Part shown: positions 1-7,900 of the stretch, one piece after another
Layout of the letters: every line of letters begins with the position of its first letter
Numbering within the stretch: position 1 is the first letter of the stretch
Source: Bacillota bacterium
GTDB lineage: Bacteria > Bacillota > Bacilli > Alicyclobacillales > SLC66
Direction of reading: 5' to 3'
NCBI GenBank assembly: GCA_021846145.1
Contig: JAJZCJ010000015.1
Location: 1 to 22,093, forward strand
DNA: 22,093 nucleotides
Translations under genes and position numbers: made by a program
The notes under the pieces: model-generated
Database searches by the model: none
What the model was told of the DNA's origin: nothing
What the model saw: the letters and a program-made list of their open reading frames with translations, nothing else

Positions 1-38
1 CACGTCTGGCGCAAGGATTGCAATTTCAATTTGGTCAT
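1..38 (-). CDS. 5' end of an unidentified gene (partial)
   Basis: An ATG at 38 on the minus strand opens a frame that runs off the window after 12 codons (MTKLKLQSLRQT). A strong ribosome binding site, GAGGAGG, lies at 54-48, ten bases from the ATG. The gene begins just downstream of the TadE-like gene on the same strand, so it is probably the next gene of the same operon. The basic start fits many families and product identity cannot be judged from 12 residues. Confidence 0.55.
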   Translation of the reverse strand, partial: MTKLKLQSLRQT

Positions 39-71
39 CACAGTCAGCCTCCTCATTATTTCTGAGGTGTA

Positions 72-527
72 TTATCTCAAGGATGAGGTGGCTGGGACAG
101 GTGTGCTGGATTTGACGCTTACCGTACTCTTTACTCCAAGGTGTTGCAGGAACGCGCTGATCCCACTGAGGGGAGATTGCACTTGCGCGATTCCTCTGAG
201 GCTATCTGCAGAGCCTGTTGGTGTATCGAGTTTTACCGCAACTCCCGTAAACGTAGCGGTGGGCGCGGGGCCACTCCCCGTCCAGTTCTGGCTATTTTGC
301 GCCCACACCTTCTGGGCAAGGGAAATTGCACTCGCCGTATTTACGACGGGACCATTTCCATCTGGACTATTGGCCGTCTGCGTGACTCCCGCCGTCGTAC
401 TCGCTCGAAGTGCCGTATCAATCCACAACTGCTGCTGAAAGTACCCGCTCAAACCAAAGATTAAGAGCAAGAAGAAAACGAAAACAAGCATCATCAAGTA
501 ATAGATCGGAACCGACCATGGATTCAT
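72..527 (-). CDS. TadE-like pseudopilin or membrane-anchored secreted protein
   Basis: A 151-aa protein. Residues 8-28 form one strongly hydrophobic segment (YYLMMLVFVFFLLLIFGLSG) close to the N-terminus. The rest is polar and rich in Ser, Thr, Ala and Gly, as in an exported domain. A single N-terminal membrane segment followed by a small extracellular domain is the layout of TadE/TadF minor pseudopilins and similar surface proteins, but no diagnostic motif is visible, so the family call is an inference. It starts 48 bases after the 1009-aa secreted protein gene on the same strand and is followed by another gene with a good ribosome binding site, so the three probably form an operon. The ATG at 527 has only a weak, rather distant AGGTGAG upstream, and an inverted repeat lies just before it. 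Confidence 0.5.
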   Translation of the reverse strand: MNPWSVPIYYLMMLVFVFFLLLIFGLSGYFQQQLWIDTALRASTTAGVTQTANSPDGNGPVVNTASAISLAQKVWAQNSQNWTGSGPAPTATFTGVAVKLDTPTGSADSLRGIAQVQSPLSGISAFLQHLGVKSTVSVKSSTPVPATSSLR

Positions 528-534
528 TTCAATT

Positions 535-567
535 GCCGACTCACCTACACATTAATGAGGAGTCGGC
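535..567. repeat. Inverted repeat in the intergenic gap
   Basis: A perfect 8-bp inverted repeat, GCCGACTC at 535-542 and GAGTCGGC at 560-567, with a 17-base loop. It fills most of the gap between the 1009-aa gene and the TadE-like gene. No U-tract follows on the minus strand, so it is not a clear terminator. It could stabilise mRNA ends or affect translation of the downstream gene. Confidence 0.5.
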
Positions 568-575
568 TTCCCCCC

Positions 576-3500
576 TCACTTTGTAGGTGTGCTTGACCAA
601 TACCAACCGCCACTGAGTTTCATCGTTGTGGGTACCAGTTCCCCGGAGGAGTTAAACCAGCTACTTTTCCAAGTGGGCACCCAAACACTGATGCTGTTAT
701 GGTTAAAGACCCCCTGTCCAGAAGTGGCCGTGACTACATACTCCACCGTCCAGCGAGGTACGTTGAGCGCGGGAAATGGGGACAGGCTCGCCACTGGCTC
801 AAACAAATGACCGTAGTTGTGCCCAAAGTCCTCCGAATGCGGTACCGGAGAGCCCACAGGTGCTGTCGAGGGCGGACTATACACCACGCTCGGATTTGGC
901 GTAGTTGGCATTGGCGCATCACTAAACCAAGTTCCGAGCGCAGGTGGCGTTGCCGTTCCGTTTAGATTGCCGTTTTGTGAGGTCTCATCTTGATAGACCT
1001 TATCCGGCGGGATCCACGCACCATACACGGCAAACACGTTTTGCGTCCAGGAGAGCGGCTCATCCGGTGTATCTTCCGGATTCGTGAAGCTGCCTTCCAC
1101 CGTGACGTGGATATTGGTCGGATCCCAGAGTTCCGTGGAACCATTCGGTTGGACGAAACTCTGTGTAGCGACTTCGTTGACCGGAAAATTGCGATAGAGG
1201 GTTTCCGTCTGATAGTTGGGCGTGTATCCGGTAAAAACCCAATATGGCGATTCACACGTCGACAAGCCGCAGGCATAACTCCGCCATTCCTCGTTCCAGT
1301 TGGGCGTCCAGGACGCGATGTATTTCTTGGTGTATTTCACATCCCCCGCGGTACTCAGTTCGCCTTGTAACGTGAACTTTGTTAACTTTCCATATCCGTT
1401 CACGAGTTCGGTCGAAATGTCGTTCGACCAAATCTTTCCGTTGACGTTGTTCGTGGCCGCAGCGGGTGTCCCGTTGATCAACTGCTCTGCCATCGTGTGT
1501 ACCTTGTTGATCGGATTGGCGGGCACCGCGCCAAACGGGTAATCAATCTTCTCGTACTCGTGGCCGTGCAGGTACCCCGGATAGATGAACCGCATGATCT
1601 CGTGATAGACCATGCCATCCGTACAGCTTCCATTTTGTGTGCTGGTGTTGCCGCAGGAGTTGTAAGTGGAAGGCGGCGTATAACTCGATGAAGCGGCTGG
1701 AAATGTCACCGCGACCTCTGCGTTCGTCCCATCTGGCGTGGCGTTGGCACCTTGGAACACATAATTTTCCGCATTCGAAGATGGCGAGTACGCACGAATC
1801 ACCACATTATTTTGACTGCTGTTGTTCCATGCAATCGGATAGGCGAATTCATAGGCTTTCAGCATCGAATTTAGCGTGCTCGTACTAATCGTCATCGCGC
1901 CTGTGATCGGGTTGCCACTGGCGTTATACGTCGCTACCGAACCCACATTGTCCTTCTGTGCACCGCCGTTTACGATCATGTTAAAGTCGATCTTGTCGGT
2001 GTTACTCGAATCAGTTGGCAGATTCCCAGACGTTTCCTTCAGCGTTAACGGTAAGCTGAACGAGGCAGTCGAAGTACTGGTGTAGGATGAATCGAAGGTG
2101 AGGTATTCGCCGCCGTTGACCCACAACTCTAAACCTTGGCTCGTGGCAAGGGTGAGGGTTGGTTCGGTAGCACCGCCTTTTGTATCCAGCATCAATTCAG
2201 AGGGCGTGGATAACGTCGTCCCAGACGAAGATCCTTGCGATGCGAGATAGGCACTGCTGCTACTTGGAACACCAAAACCACCACTCGATGTAGCCGCGAT
2301 TTGGTCAATCCCACCCACTGTATCAGCGAGATAAAGGTTTCCACTTGACGAAATTTCTGGCGAACCGAATGCTTTGATGGGGCCGGAGTTACCTGCTACG
2401 GAAATTTGCTTCACGTCGTATGTTTTCGGATTAACGGTAGCGTACCCATACGTGCCGCCGTCCGTAAACGGGACAATATATTGGTCATAGGTGCTGCTGA
2501 AGCCGGATTCGGAAAAGTCTGATGTTTGGCCGTTGCCGGTGTTGTCCCATTGATGATCGTATGTGACCGTACCGTTCGAATTGACGATGCCGAGAAACAC
2601 ATCTCCGTTTGTGTCGTTCCACATGATGCCACCTGAGATAGCAGGTGTGCCACCGTCAACACGAGGGTCGAGACTGACAGGTGATGCAACGGATGGAGTA
2701 GGACTAACGGTTGAACCGTTATATGGATTAGGTAAATAATACTGGGCACCCGTTATTGGATTCACTAGAAACAGCATTCCTGTCCCTGATTGTCCACCGT
2801 AAATTTTGTTGTTTGGACTGTAAGCTGCTGTCACGGCAATATAATGTGTCCCGTCTGTTGCAGTCACAAGTGCTGGAGAAGCATCCAAGCGAACACCTAG
2901 ATGTACAGTTCCGATGATCCCCAATGTTGTTGGATCAACCGAATATAGATTCCCATTTTGGGAACTCACCCAAATTTCGTTGTTTGGCGTACCAGCCTGA
3001 CTAGAACTTACAAATAGCGGGTAACTCACCACTTGATTTACGTCAGTCGGTGATGTGTTTGATGTGCTTGGTGTAGCCACCAAACTTCCTCCGACTAGTT
3101 TTTCCCACGTACCACCTGTGGAAATGTCAGCCGTATTGACGATATTGCCCGTCGAGTCAAACTTATACAACGTCCCACCTGCTGCAAGATATGCGTATCC
3201 TCCTACATACACAGGTGACGAGTTGGACACGTCAGGAATTTGTACTTCGTTCAACATTGTGGGTTCTTCTTGACTTGTGTGTGAATCCCATGACCACTTC
3301 ACCATATTCCAAGTGGTCATGTATCCTGTTCCTTGAAAATTATTGCTCTCATCACCAGCAGAAACGGGGTAGTACATAATATTACCTGCACCGATAGCCG
3401 TGCTACTGCTCGCCATTGAAATACCGCCTGTTGCACCGCTACCAAGAAAGACTTCTTTTGACCACGGAAATCCATCATTGATCCCATTTTCGTGCGTTCG

Positions 3501-3605
3501 TTGCACATTGTCCCCGAACATGATAGGATCACTCGACGCAAATGCGGTCACGGTTGTAGTCAGTACAAATACCGCTGCCATTGCTGAAATTGTTCGTTTT
3601 CTCAT
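576..3605 (-). CDS. Large secreted protein with PQQ-like beta-propeller repeats
   Basis: A 1009-aa protein. Residues 1-24 are a classic Sec signal peptide (basic MRKR, hydrophobic core, Ala-x-Ala-like end at AFASS). Residues about 120-500 contain repeated strands of the type SSPVYVGGYAYLAAGGTLYKF and NGNLYSVDP, the alternating 'show value / store constant' pattern of PQQ-like or quinoprotein-type beta-propellers. The C-terminal half is Ser/Thr/Asn rich with aromatic beta-strands, two close cysteines (CGLSTC, around residue 780) and no sortase motif or C-terminal membrane segment. PilY1-type pilus adhesins also carry propellers, so a role at the cell surface with the neighbouring TadE-like gene is possible but unproven. 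The ATG at 3605 is preceded by AAGGGAG. A terminator hairpin sits 24-53 bases upstream, so transcription must read through it or start in a very short gap. Confidence 0.65.
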   Translation of the reverse strand: MRKRTISAMAAVFVLTTTVTAFASSDPIMFGDNVQRTHENGINDGFPWSKEVFLGSGATGGISMASSSTAIGAGNIMYYPVSAGDESNNFQGTGYMTTWNMVKWSWDSHTSQEEPTMLNEVQIPDVSNSSPVYVGGYAYLAAGGTLYKFDSTGNIVNTADISTGGTWEKLVGGSLVATPSTSNTSPTDVNQVVSYPLFVSSSQAGTPNNEIWVSSQNGNLYSVDPTTLGIIGTVHLGVRLDASPALVTATDGTHYIAVTAAYSPNNKIYGGQSGTGMLFLVNPITGAQYYLPNPYNGSTVSPTPSVASPVSLDPRVDGGTPAISGGIMWNDTNGDVFLGIVNSNGTVTYDHQWDNTGNGQTSDFSESGFSSTYDQYIVPFTDGGTYGYATVNPKTYDVKQISVAGNSGPIKAFGSPEISSSGNLYLADTVGGIDQIAATSSGGFGVPSSSSAYLASQGSSSGTTLSTPSELMLDTKGGATEPTLTLATSQGLELWVNGGEYLTFDSSYTSTSTASFSLPLTLKETSGNLPTDSSNTDKIDFNMIVNGGAQKDNVGSVATYNASGNPITGAMTISTSTLNSMLKAYEFAYPIAWNNSSQNNVVIRAYSPSSNAENYVFQGANATPDGTNAEVAVTFPAASSSYTPPSTYNSCGNTSTQNGSCTDGMVYHEIMRFIYPGYLHGHEYEKIDYPFGAVPANPINKVHTMAEQLINGTPAAATNNVNGKIWSNDISTELVNGYGKLTKFTLQGELSTAGDVKYTKKYIASWTPNWNEEWRSYACGLSTCESPYWVFTGYTPNYQTETLYRNFPVNEVATQSFVQPNGSTELWDPTNIHVTVEGSFTNPEDTPDEPLSWTQNVFAVYGAWIPPDKVYQDETSQNGNLNGTATPPALGTWFSDAPMPTTPNPSVVYSPPSTAPVGSPVPHSEDFGHNYGHLFEPVASLSPFPALNVPRWTVEYVVTATSGQGVFNHNSISVWVPTWKSSWFNSSGELVPTTMKLSGGWYWSSTPTK

Positions 3606-3628
3606 GGCTTTCTCCCTTCCTAGAGCAT

Positions 3629-3658
3629 AAAAAAACGCCCTTCAACAGTAAAAGGCGT
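3629..3658 (-). terminator. Rho-independent terminator in the leader of the propeller gene
   Basis: On the minus strand an 8-bp stem (ACGCCTTT paired with GAAGGGCGT, one G-U and a bulge tolerated) at 3658-3635 is followed by seven T. It ends 24 bases before the ATG at 3605. It may end the transcript of the small hydrophobic peptide gene at 3789-3872, and it may also act as an attenuator for the propeller gene. The bases just before it, CTTTCCCACC, recur before the hairpin at 11101-11127. Confidence 0.65.
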
Positions 3659-3672
3659 GGTGGGAAAGATTA

Positions 3673-3701
3673 TTGTTATCATTTATAAATGATGATATAA
3701 T
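3673..3701 (+). promoter_or_regulatory. Strong sigma-A-type promoter facing the small peptide gene
   Basis: TTGTTA at 3673-3678, a 17-base spacer, and a perfect TATAAT at 3696-3701. It points right, convergent with the small hydrophobic peptide gene. There is no reading frame just downstream on the plus strand. The expected transcript would begin near 3708 inside the left repeat and run into the 3747-3779 hairpin, giving an RNA of roughly 80 bases. Confidence 0.6.
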
Positions 3702-3746
3702 AACGGTGAACAAAGCGGATCGGACTTGCCCATTAGGTTTATTACT

Positions 3747-3779
3747 GCCCCGTTGCTAGCCGTTAACTAGCAACGGGGC
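3747..3779 (+). terminator. 13-bp hairpin, probable terminator of a short RNA
   Basis: A perfect stem, GCCCCGTTGCTAG at 3747-3759 with CTAGCAACGGGGC at 3767-3779 and a 7-base loop. Downstream on the plus strand TTCGTTATATT is only moderately T-rich; on the minus strand the flank is CAGTAATAAACC, which is not T-rich. It therefore fits better as a terminator for a plus-strand RNA from the promoter at 3673-3701, but it lies just after the peptide stop codon and would also fold in the peptide mRNA. Confidence 0.55.
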
Positions 3780-3788
3780 TTCGTTATA

Positions 3789-3872
3789 TTAACGAGCCAG
3801 TTGCAAGGTCGCGACGATAACTAACAGTAGCGTAAGGACAACCATGATGAGCCTATACCGTTCCGGCTTCAT
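3789..3872 (-). CDS. Small hydrophobic peptide, type I toxin-like
   Basis: A 27-aa reading frame starting ATG at 3872 and ending TAA at 3789. A strong ribosome binding site GGGGGTGAGG (3886-3877) sits four bases before the ATG. The peptide has a charged start (MKPERYR), one membrane-spanning core (LIMVVLTLLLVIVATL) and a final Arg. Short single-span peptides with a strong ribosome binding site, a hairpin at the stop codon and an opposing promoter are typical of type I toxins (Fst/Ldr, TxpA and BsrE-like families). The sequence does not match a specific family that I can name. It could instead be a small regulatory membrane peptide. Confidence 0.55.
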   Translation of the reverse strand: MKPERYRLIMVVLTLLLVIVATLQLAR

Positions 3873-3935
3873 GGACCTCACCCCCTAAATAAAACATCCT
3901 CTAGTGGGCAAGTCCATTTGTTCACCGTCACTATG

Positions 3936-3941
3936 ATTCTA
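3936..3941 (-). promoter_or_regulatory. Candidate -10 element for the small peptide gene
   Basis: On the minus strand TAGAAT (3941-3936) lies 7 bases before the right repeat arm and about 65 bases before the ATG at 3872. No convincing -35 box is found 16-18 bases upstream. An alternative is CATAGT at 3935-3930, which occupies the same position relative to the repeat as TATAAT does in the opposing promoter. Confidence 0.3.
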
Positions 3942-4028
3942 CCAAACTTCGCTCTTATTCGCTAGAATACGTCGCTAATCCCCACTATTTTCGCCTTTGC
4001 TTGATACATTTAACGACAACTAGCTATC

Positions 4029-4060
4029 AAAAAAAATCACCTCTCGTATTGAGAAGTGAT
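4029..4060 (-). terminator. Rho-independent terminator of the 241-aa secreted protein gene
   Basis: On the minus strand a 10-bp stem (ATCACTTCTC with GAGAGGTGAT, one G-U) and a 5-base loop are followed by eight T. It begins 13 bases after the stop codon at 4074. It is preceded by TATCCCAC, resembling the sequence before the leader terminators at 3629 and 11101. Confidence 0.85.
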
Positions 4061-4073
4061 AGTGGGATATTTT

Positions 4074-4799
4074 TTATTGATTGAAACCAGTTACGGGAGC
4101 GTTAGCAGGTGTTGAAGTCGTACCCGCACCTTTGCTCGAACCCGTGCCACCGTCATGAGTCTTAAACGTCAAACCACCAGTTGAATTTGTCGCCGTTTGC
4201 CCTGATCCTGTCTGCGTACTGCCGCTACCAACCTGCGAACCACTTCCCTGCGAAGGAATCATAGGACCACCCGGATTGATCGTCGTAAGCGTCCACTTCG
4301 CAGGATTTACCGCCCCATCCCACACATCGGCCTTACTGTTCGTCCCCACCAACTCGTTAATCACCTGCTGCACGTACCAGATCGGCGCAAATGCGGTAGG
4401 CTGCGGATCGCCATGTGGCTGTGCGACGAGGATAGGCGCATTCATGACCACCTGCCCGTTGATCTTAAAAACGGTGTTGCCATACGAACCACTGATAGCT
4501 TTGGCACTTGCCTTTGTGTCGGTGATGTTCCAGTCGTGCTGGCTACCCATCCAGTTGTCACCATTCTTGTTCGTGGTGCCGATCAGTTTATTGATGAGCA
4601 GTTGCACATCGTAGACGCTCATGTAGGTGGTTTTGTTGGCAACGAACTTTGTAGCTCCGCGAAGAGTGGTGCTGCCGTTTACGATGACGTTCGCCCTTTC
4701 GAAATGGTACGTAGGCGTTGTCGCTGCCATCGCTGGTACTGCCATGCTGATGGTCAATGTGATAGTGCTAAGTGCTGTTACGAGTTTCCTTGCTTTCAT
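4074..4799 (-). CDS. Secreted protein, possibly with a copper amine oxidase N-terminal-like (stalk) domain
   Basis: A 241-aa protein. Residues 1-25 form a Sec signal peptide ending AMAA. Residues about 35-170 have the feel of the repeated stalk domain found at the N-terminus of copper amine oxidases and in many Bacillales exported proteins (ANVIVNGSTTLRG followed by TYMSVYDVQLLINKLIG, then a second similar stretch ending YVQQVINELVG), but this is a weak match. Residues 175-241 are low-complexity Gly/Ser/Thr/Gln and probably disordered. There is no cell-wall anchor. The ATG at 4799 has GGAGG ten bases upstream. It has its own promoter (4890-4918) and terminator (4029-4060), so it is monocistronic apart from a possible short upstream frame. 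Confidence 0.7.
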   Translation of the reverse strand: MKARKLVTALSTITLTISMAVPAMAATTPTYHFERANVIVNGSTTLRGATKFVANKTTYMSVYDVQLLINKLIGTTNKNGDNWMGSQHDWNITDTKASAKAISGSYGNTVFKINGQVVMNAPILVAQPHGDPQPTAFAPIWYVQQVINELVGTNSKADVWDGAVNPAKWTLTTINPGGPMIPSQGSGSQVGSGSTQTGSGQTATNSTGGLTFKTHDGGTGSSKGAGTTSTPANAPVTGFNQ

Positions 4800-4879
4800 G
4801 CCCGATCATCCTCCAAATGTTCATTTTCATTATAAGAGGTTTCGTGGGAAATTAGTTCATTTTGCACCTTCACATTCAT
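4796..4879 (-). CDS. Possible 27-aa upstream frame coupled to the secreted protein gene
   Basis: ATG at 4879 to TGA at 4796; the stop overlaps the ATG of the 241-aa gene as ATGA. The start lies only a few bases from the predicted transcription start, so translation would be nearly leaderless with no ribosome binding site. The peptide is acidic and polar (it ends HLEDDRA). The exact overlap suggests a leader peptide, but chance is quite possible. Confidence 0.2.
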   Translation of the reverse strand: MNVKVQNELISHETSYNENEHLEDDRA

Positions 4880-4889
4880 GATTGATTAA

Positions 4890-4918
4890 AATATATTACT
4901 TATATAATATATTGTCAA
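4890..4918 (-). promoter_or_regulatory. Promoter of the 241-aa secreted protein gene
   Basis: On the minus strand a perfect TTGACA (4918-4913), a 17-base AT-rich spacer and TATATT (4895-4890). Start expected near 4883, giving an untranslated leader of about 84 bases. It lies directly after the stop codon of the large nuclease-like gene, so it marks the break between the two transcription units. Confidence 0.75.
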
Positions 4919-4941
4919 CGAAAAAACTGATTTTAAATATT

Positions 4942-7900
4942 TCACCTCATATCGTCAAAAGGATTCCGACTCGCCTCTCTGTTTGCGTCTCGTTCATATG
5001 AGTCAGCCAATTGTCTTAATGACGCAGCAAATCGATAGTATCCCCGAGCCTCCACTAAATTCGCCTTGTTTCGATAATTTTCAGTTAAATCACGCTCACC
5101 TTGTCCAGAAGTCCATGTGAAAACTCCACGAGAGTTCAAAAGCCCTGTTATAAAACCTTCTCTCATTGGTATCACATCTTTTTCATTCAGTACACTCGCA
5201 ACTGTGCTATCAATCCATAACCCATCTGGATCTTGTCTTGAATAAATTAGAACCTGCCCAATTATAGAATAAGCAACTTCCAAATTGCCTGATTCTTTGC
5301 ATTTAGACTTAACCACGTCCAGCCAAGCAACTAAAGAGTCGCCATTAAAATGTCCTTTACTTGTAGTTCCAGGAGGCACCTTCCACTCGCGAAGCAGATG
5401 ATACGCATTTCTTGCGATTCCTTTATCGGAATCCGTATCACTTTCATTTTCATAGCTATCGAGTGTTGAACGAAATACTGTACGTATTACCTCACAAAAG
5501 AAGTTTGGATCCTGAACCAGACGCTGTTCTAATGTTAAAGGTCGAACTCCTAAATATCCATCCAGTATTGGAAGGTACGCCCACTCAAGATAGAACAGTT
5601 CCTTAGGGTCAGTATCTGGCGATCTTTGCATTGCCTTAATTAGTTCAGCAATCGCATGCACATCATAAGAACTCTTGTCTTCTTGAGATTTCAGGATGCC
5701 CTGTAGGACTCGAAAAGCTTGCTTCATATCAAGACTCTGCCGTTTCTGAAACATTATTTTTTGTAGGCATTGAAGGGCTGCATTTGGCCGACCATTTAAT
5801 ACAAGTGCATCAACGGCTTGTTCAATATATTCATCGGCTTCATATGGTCGTACAAAAACTTTTGACCAATACAAATGAATGTCTTCTCCTAACCACCTTT
5901 CCGCTCTCTCCCACGTCGTACGATTAAAGGGTAGAATATTTAATAGCATCACCTGAGTTACTAAGCGCCAAGACGATACGTCTATTCCTTCTATCCATGA
6001 CCAACCAATTCTCTTGTACATTCCCCATACAAAACCTCTTGTGAATTCAGTTAAAGATTTTGAATCCGATTCGAGCATGTGTGGAAGTAATGAACGCCAA
6101 TTGACATCATCAAATGAACTGAAAGCATTCCCTACATGCCACGATACCTTCACAAAATTAGCAAGCTCAATTACAGAGTCTAAACCACCATTTTTATACA
6201 CCTCGCCCACTGCAATTTTACGTTGTCTCTCCAACTCCTGATGTTGTTCTTCGTAACTGCCTTTATGCTCAAATAGGTCAGTTTCTCGCTCAGAAAATAA
6301 ACGTTGAAAGCGATACTTTGGGGTTAATGGCATTAAGTGATCGGCAACTTTTCGTATCTCATTTACAACTTCATAATCAAGAGCCCATTCAGATTCAAAA
6401 TATTTATTATGCCTGATAACAAAATCAAGCAATCTGTTCCACAAAGGCAAACGTTGTAACTCAGATAAAGAAGCAACTGATTCGGAATCTAGGTACTGAA
6501 GTAACTTTTCCCGTGCATGAGCAGGCAGAGACTCCATTCGGACAATAAGATCCTCAAGCTTATCCGGGTATTTTGCAGCTTGTTCAAGTACAAGTTGAAT
6601 AAACATATCTACTTGTTGCCAATACTCAAGCTGTGTAGATCCACTCTTCCAGTCCTCCGGAATTATTTCTCGCCATGAAGGTTTGTGCGAGCCTGATGAT
6701 ATTTGGTGATGACTAGGCAATAGTGTATTAAGTAGGTCCCAGCCAATGTCAGGGGCCTCTCGCAGTAGCGTTAAAACTGCGGATTGCCGTTGTGCAATAG
6801 ATGCACATGTCTGAGGAAACCAAGGCAATAAGATGGTGGTTAAGGAATTTTTAGGACGATTGCCCCATCTTCCACCTGGATCCCTTTGTGCAAGTTCCCC
6901 AAGTATCACGACAGTTCGAGTAATATAATCAGGACTCCAAGCAAGTGTCTCAAGTGCCCATAGCAATCCTGTCATATAGTTGTTTCCTATTATTCCTGAG
7001 CTTTCTTGTGCAAAAACTTTATCAAACGGACAGGGAGACATGTTGAGAGCGTTCTCAACTACGTTTAGAAATTCAGCAGGTGCCGCTTCAGCCAGTAGAG
7101 GCATAAGATCATTCAAACTTGCCCATTGAATCCAATCTGCATTACTAAGTATTTTACGGATTACAAAAACGGCAGTATCCTCAGGTTTACCTATAGAGCA
7201 AGATATAAGTGCTTTAGAATGACTTCCGAGTAAAGCGAGACTTTCCGCAATTCCACGACGTAACGCACGAGAATATTTGAAAACTTCCCTGTGCAATATT
7301 GCAGTAAAACGTTCCTCTGCCGATAGTTCGAACCGAGGGTCTATTTCAGACAAAACAGTAATAGCCATTATTTTGAATCGATCTAAATATTCATCAAACA
7401 GTCGCGGTCCGAGTGCATACCATCCTTCATAACGATCTATGAACCTCCAAATTCCATCCCGCTGAGTCAGGGGACTGGATGGCGTCATAGCGATATTACG
7501 AATTTTGCTTATCCAATCCCCGTATGAGTTTCCCAGTATTTCCGTTATTACAGCTATATCAGGTTCTGACTGATCGTTCCAAGACCCCAATAACTCCGCA
7601 ATTGCTAAATCTCCTGCCGTTGTATACTGTGCCCATTCAGGCATTAAAGATAAATTCTGAAGTAACCTCAACAATGTCCGCAAATTTCCTACCGATTTTT
7701 GCGACAACATACGTGCACGCTCTTCAGTATAACCTGCCAAGCGTAAAGATTCTTGGATTTGGTGTATTTTGGGGTTTGGAAGATCTATTCTATAGGGATG
7801 TGGCACTCCCCCGGGGGTTCCAATATAAATAACTGCATGTCCACCTTTTCTGGCTAACTGCAAAAGCTTAGTTTCGGTCCCCGTTGCATGCATATCAAAT

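Larger units (their letters stand above)
3703..3928. repeat. Inverted repeats flanking the small peptide gene
   Basis: Left arm 3703-3736 on the plus strand begins ACGGTGAACAAA and continues GGACTTGCCCA-TAG. Right arm 3901-3928, read on the minus strand, has the same ACGGTGAACAAA then TGGACTTGCCCACTAG. The arms match at nearly every base except for a 6-base insertion in the left arm. Each lies at the expected transcription start of one of two converging transcripts. They could be a shared operator, or they could let the 5' and 3' ends of the peptide mRNA pair. Confidence 0.7.

Noticed and set aside
576..3605. Plus-strand frames of 60-126 codons across the propeller gene
   Set aside because: All lie antisense to one long uninterrupted secreted-protein frame with a signal peptide and ribosome binding site.
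3629..3658. Riboswitch leader of the propeller gene
   Set aside because: I found no match to c-di-GMP, preQ1, ZTP, fluoride or T-box consensus elements; only a terminator hairpin is supported.
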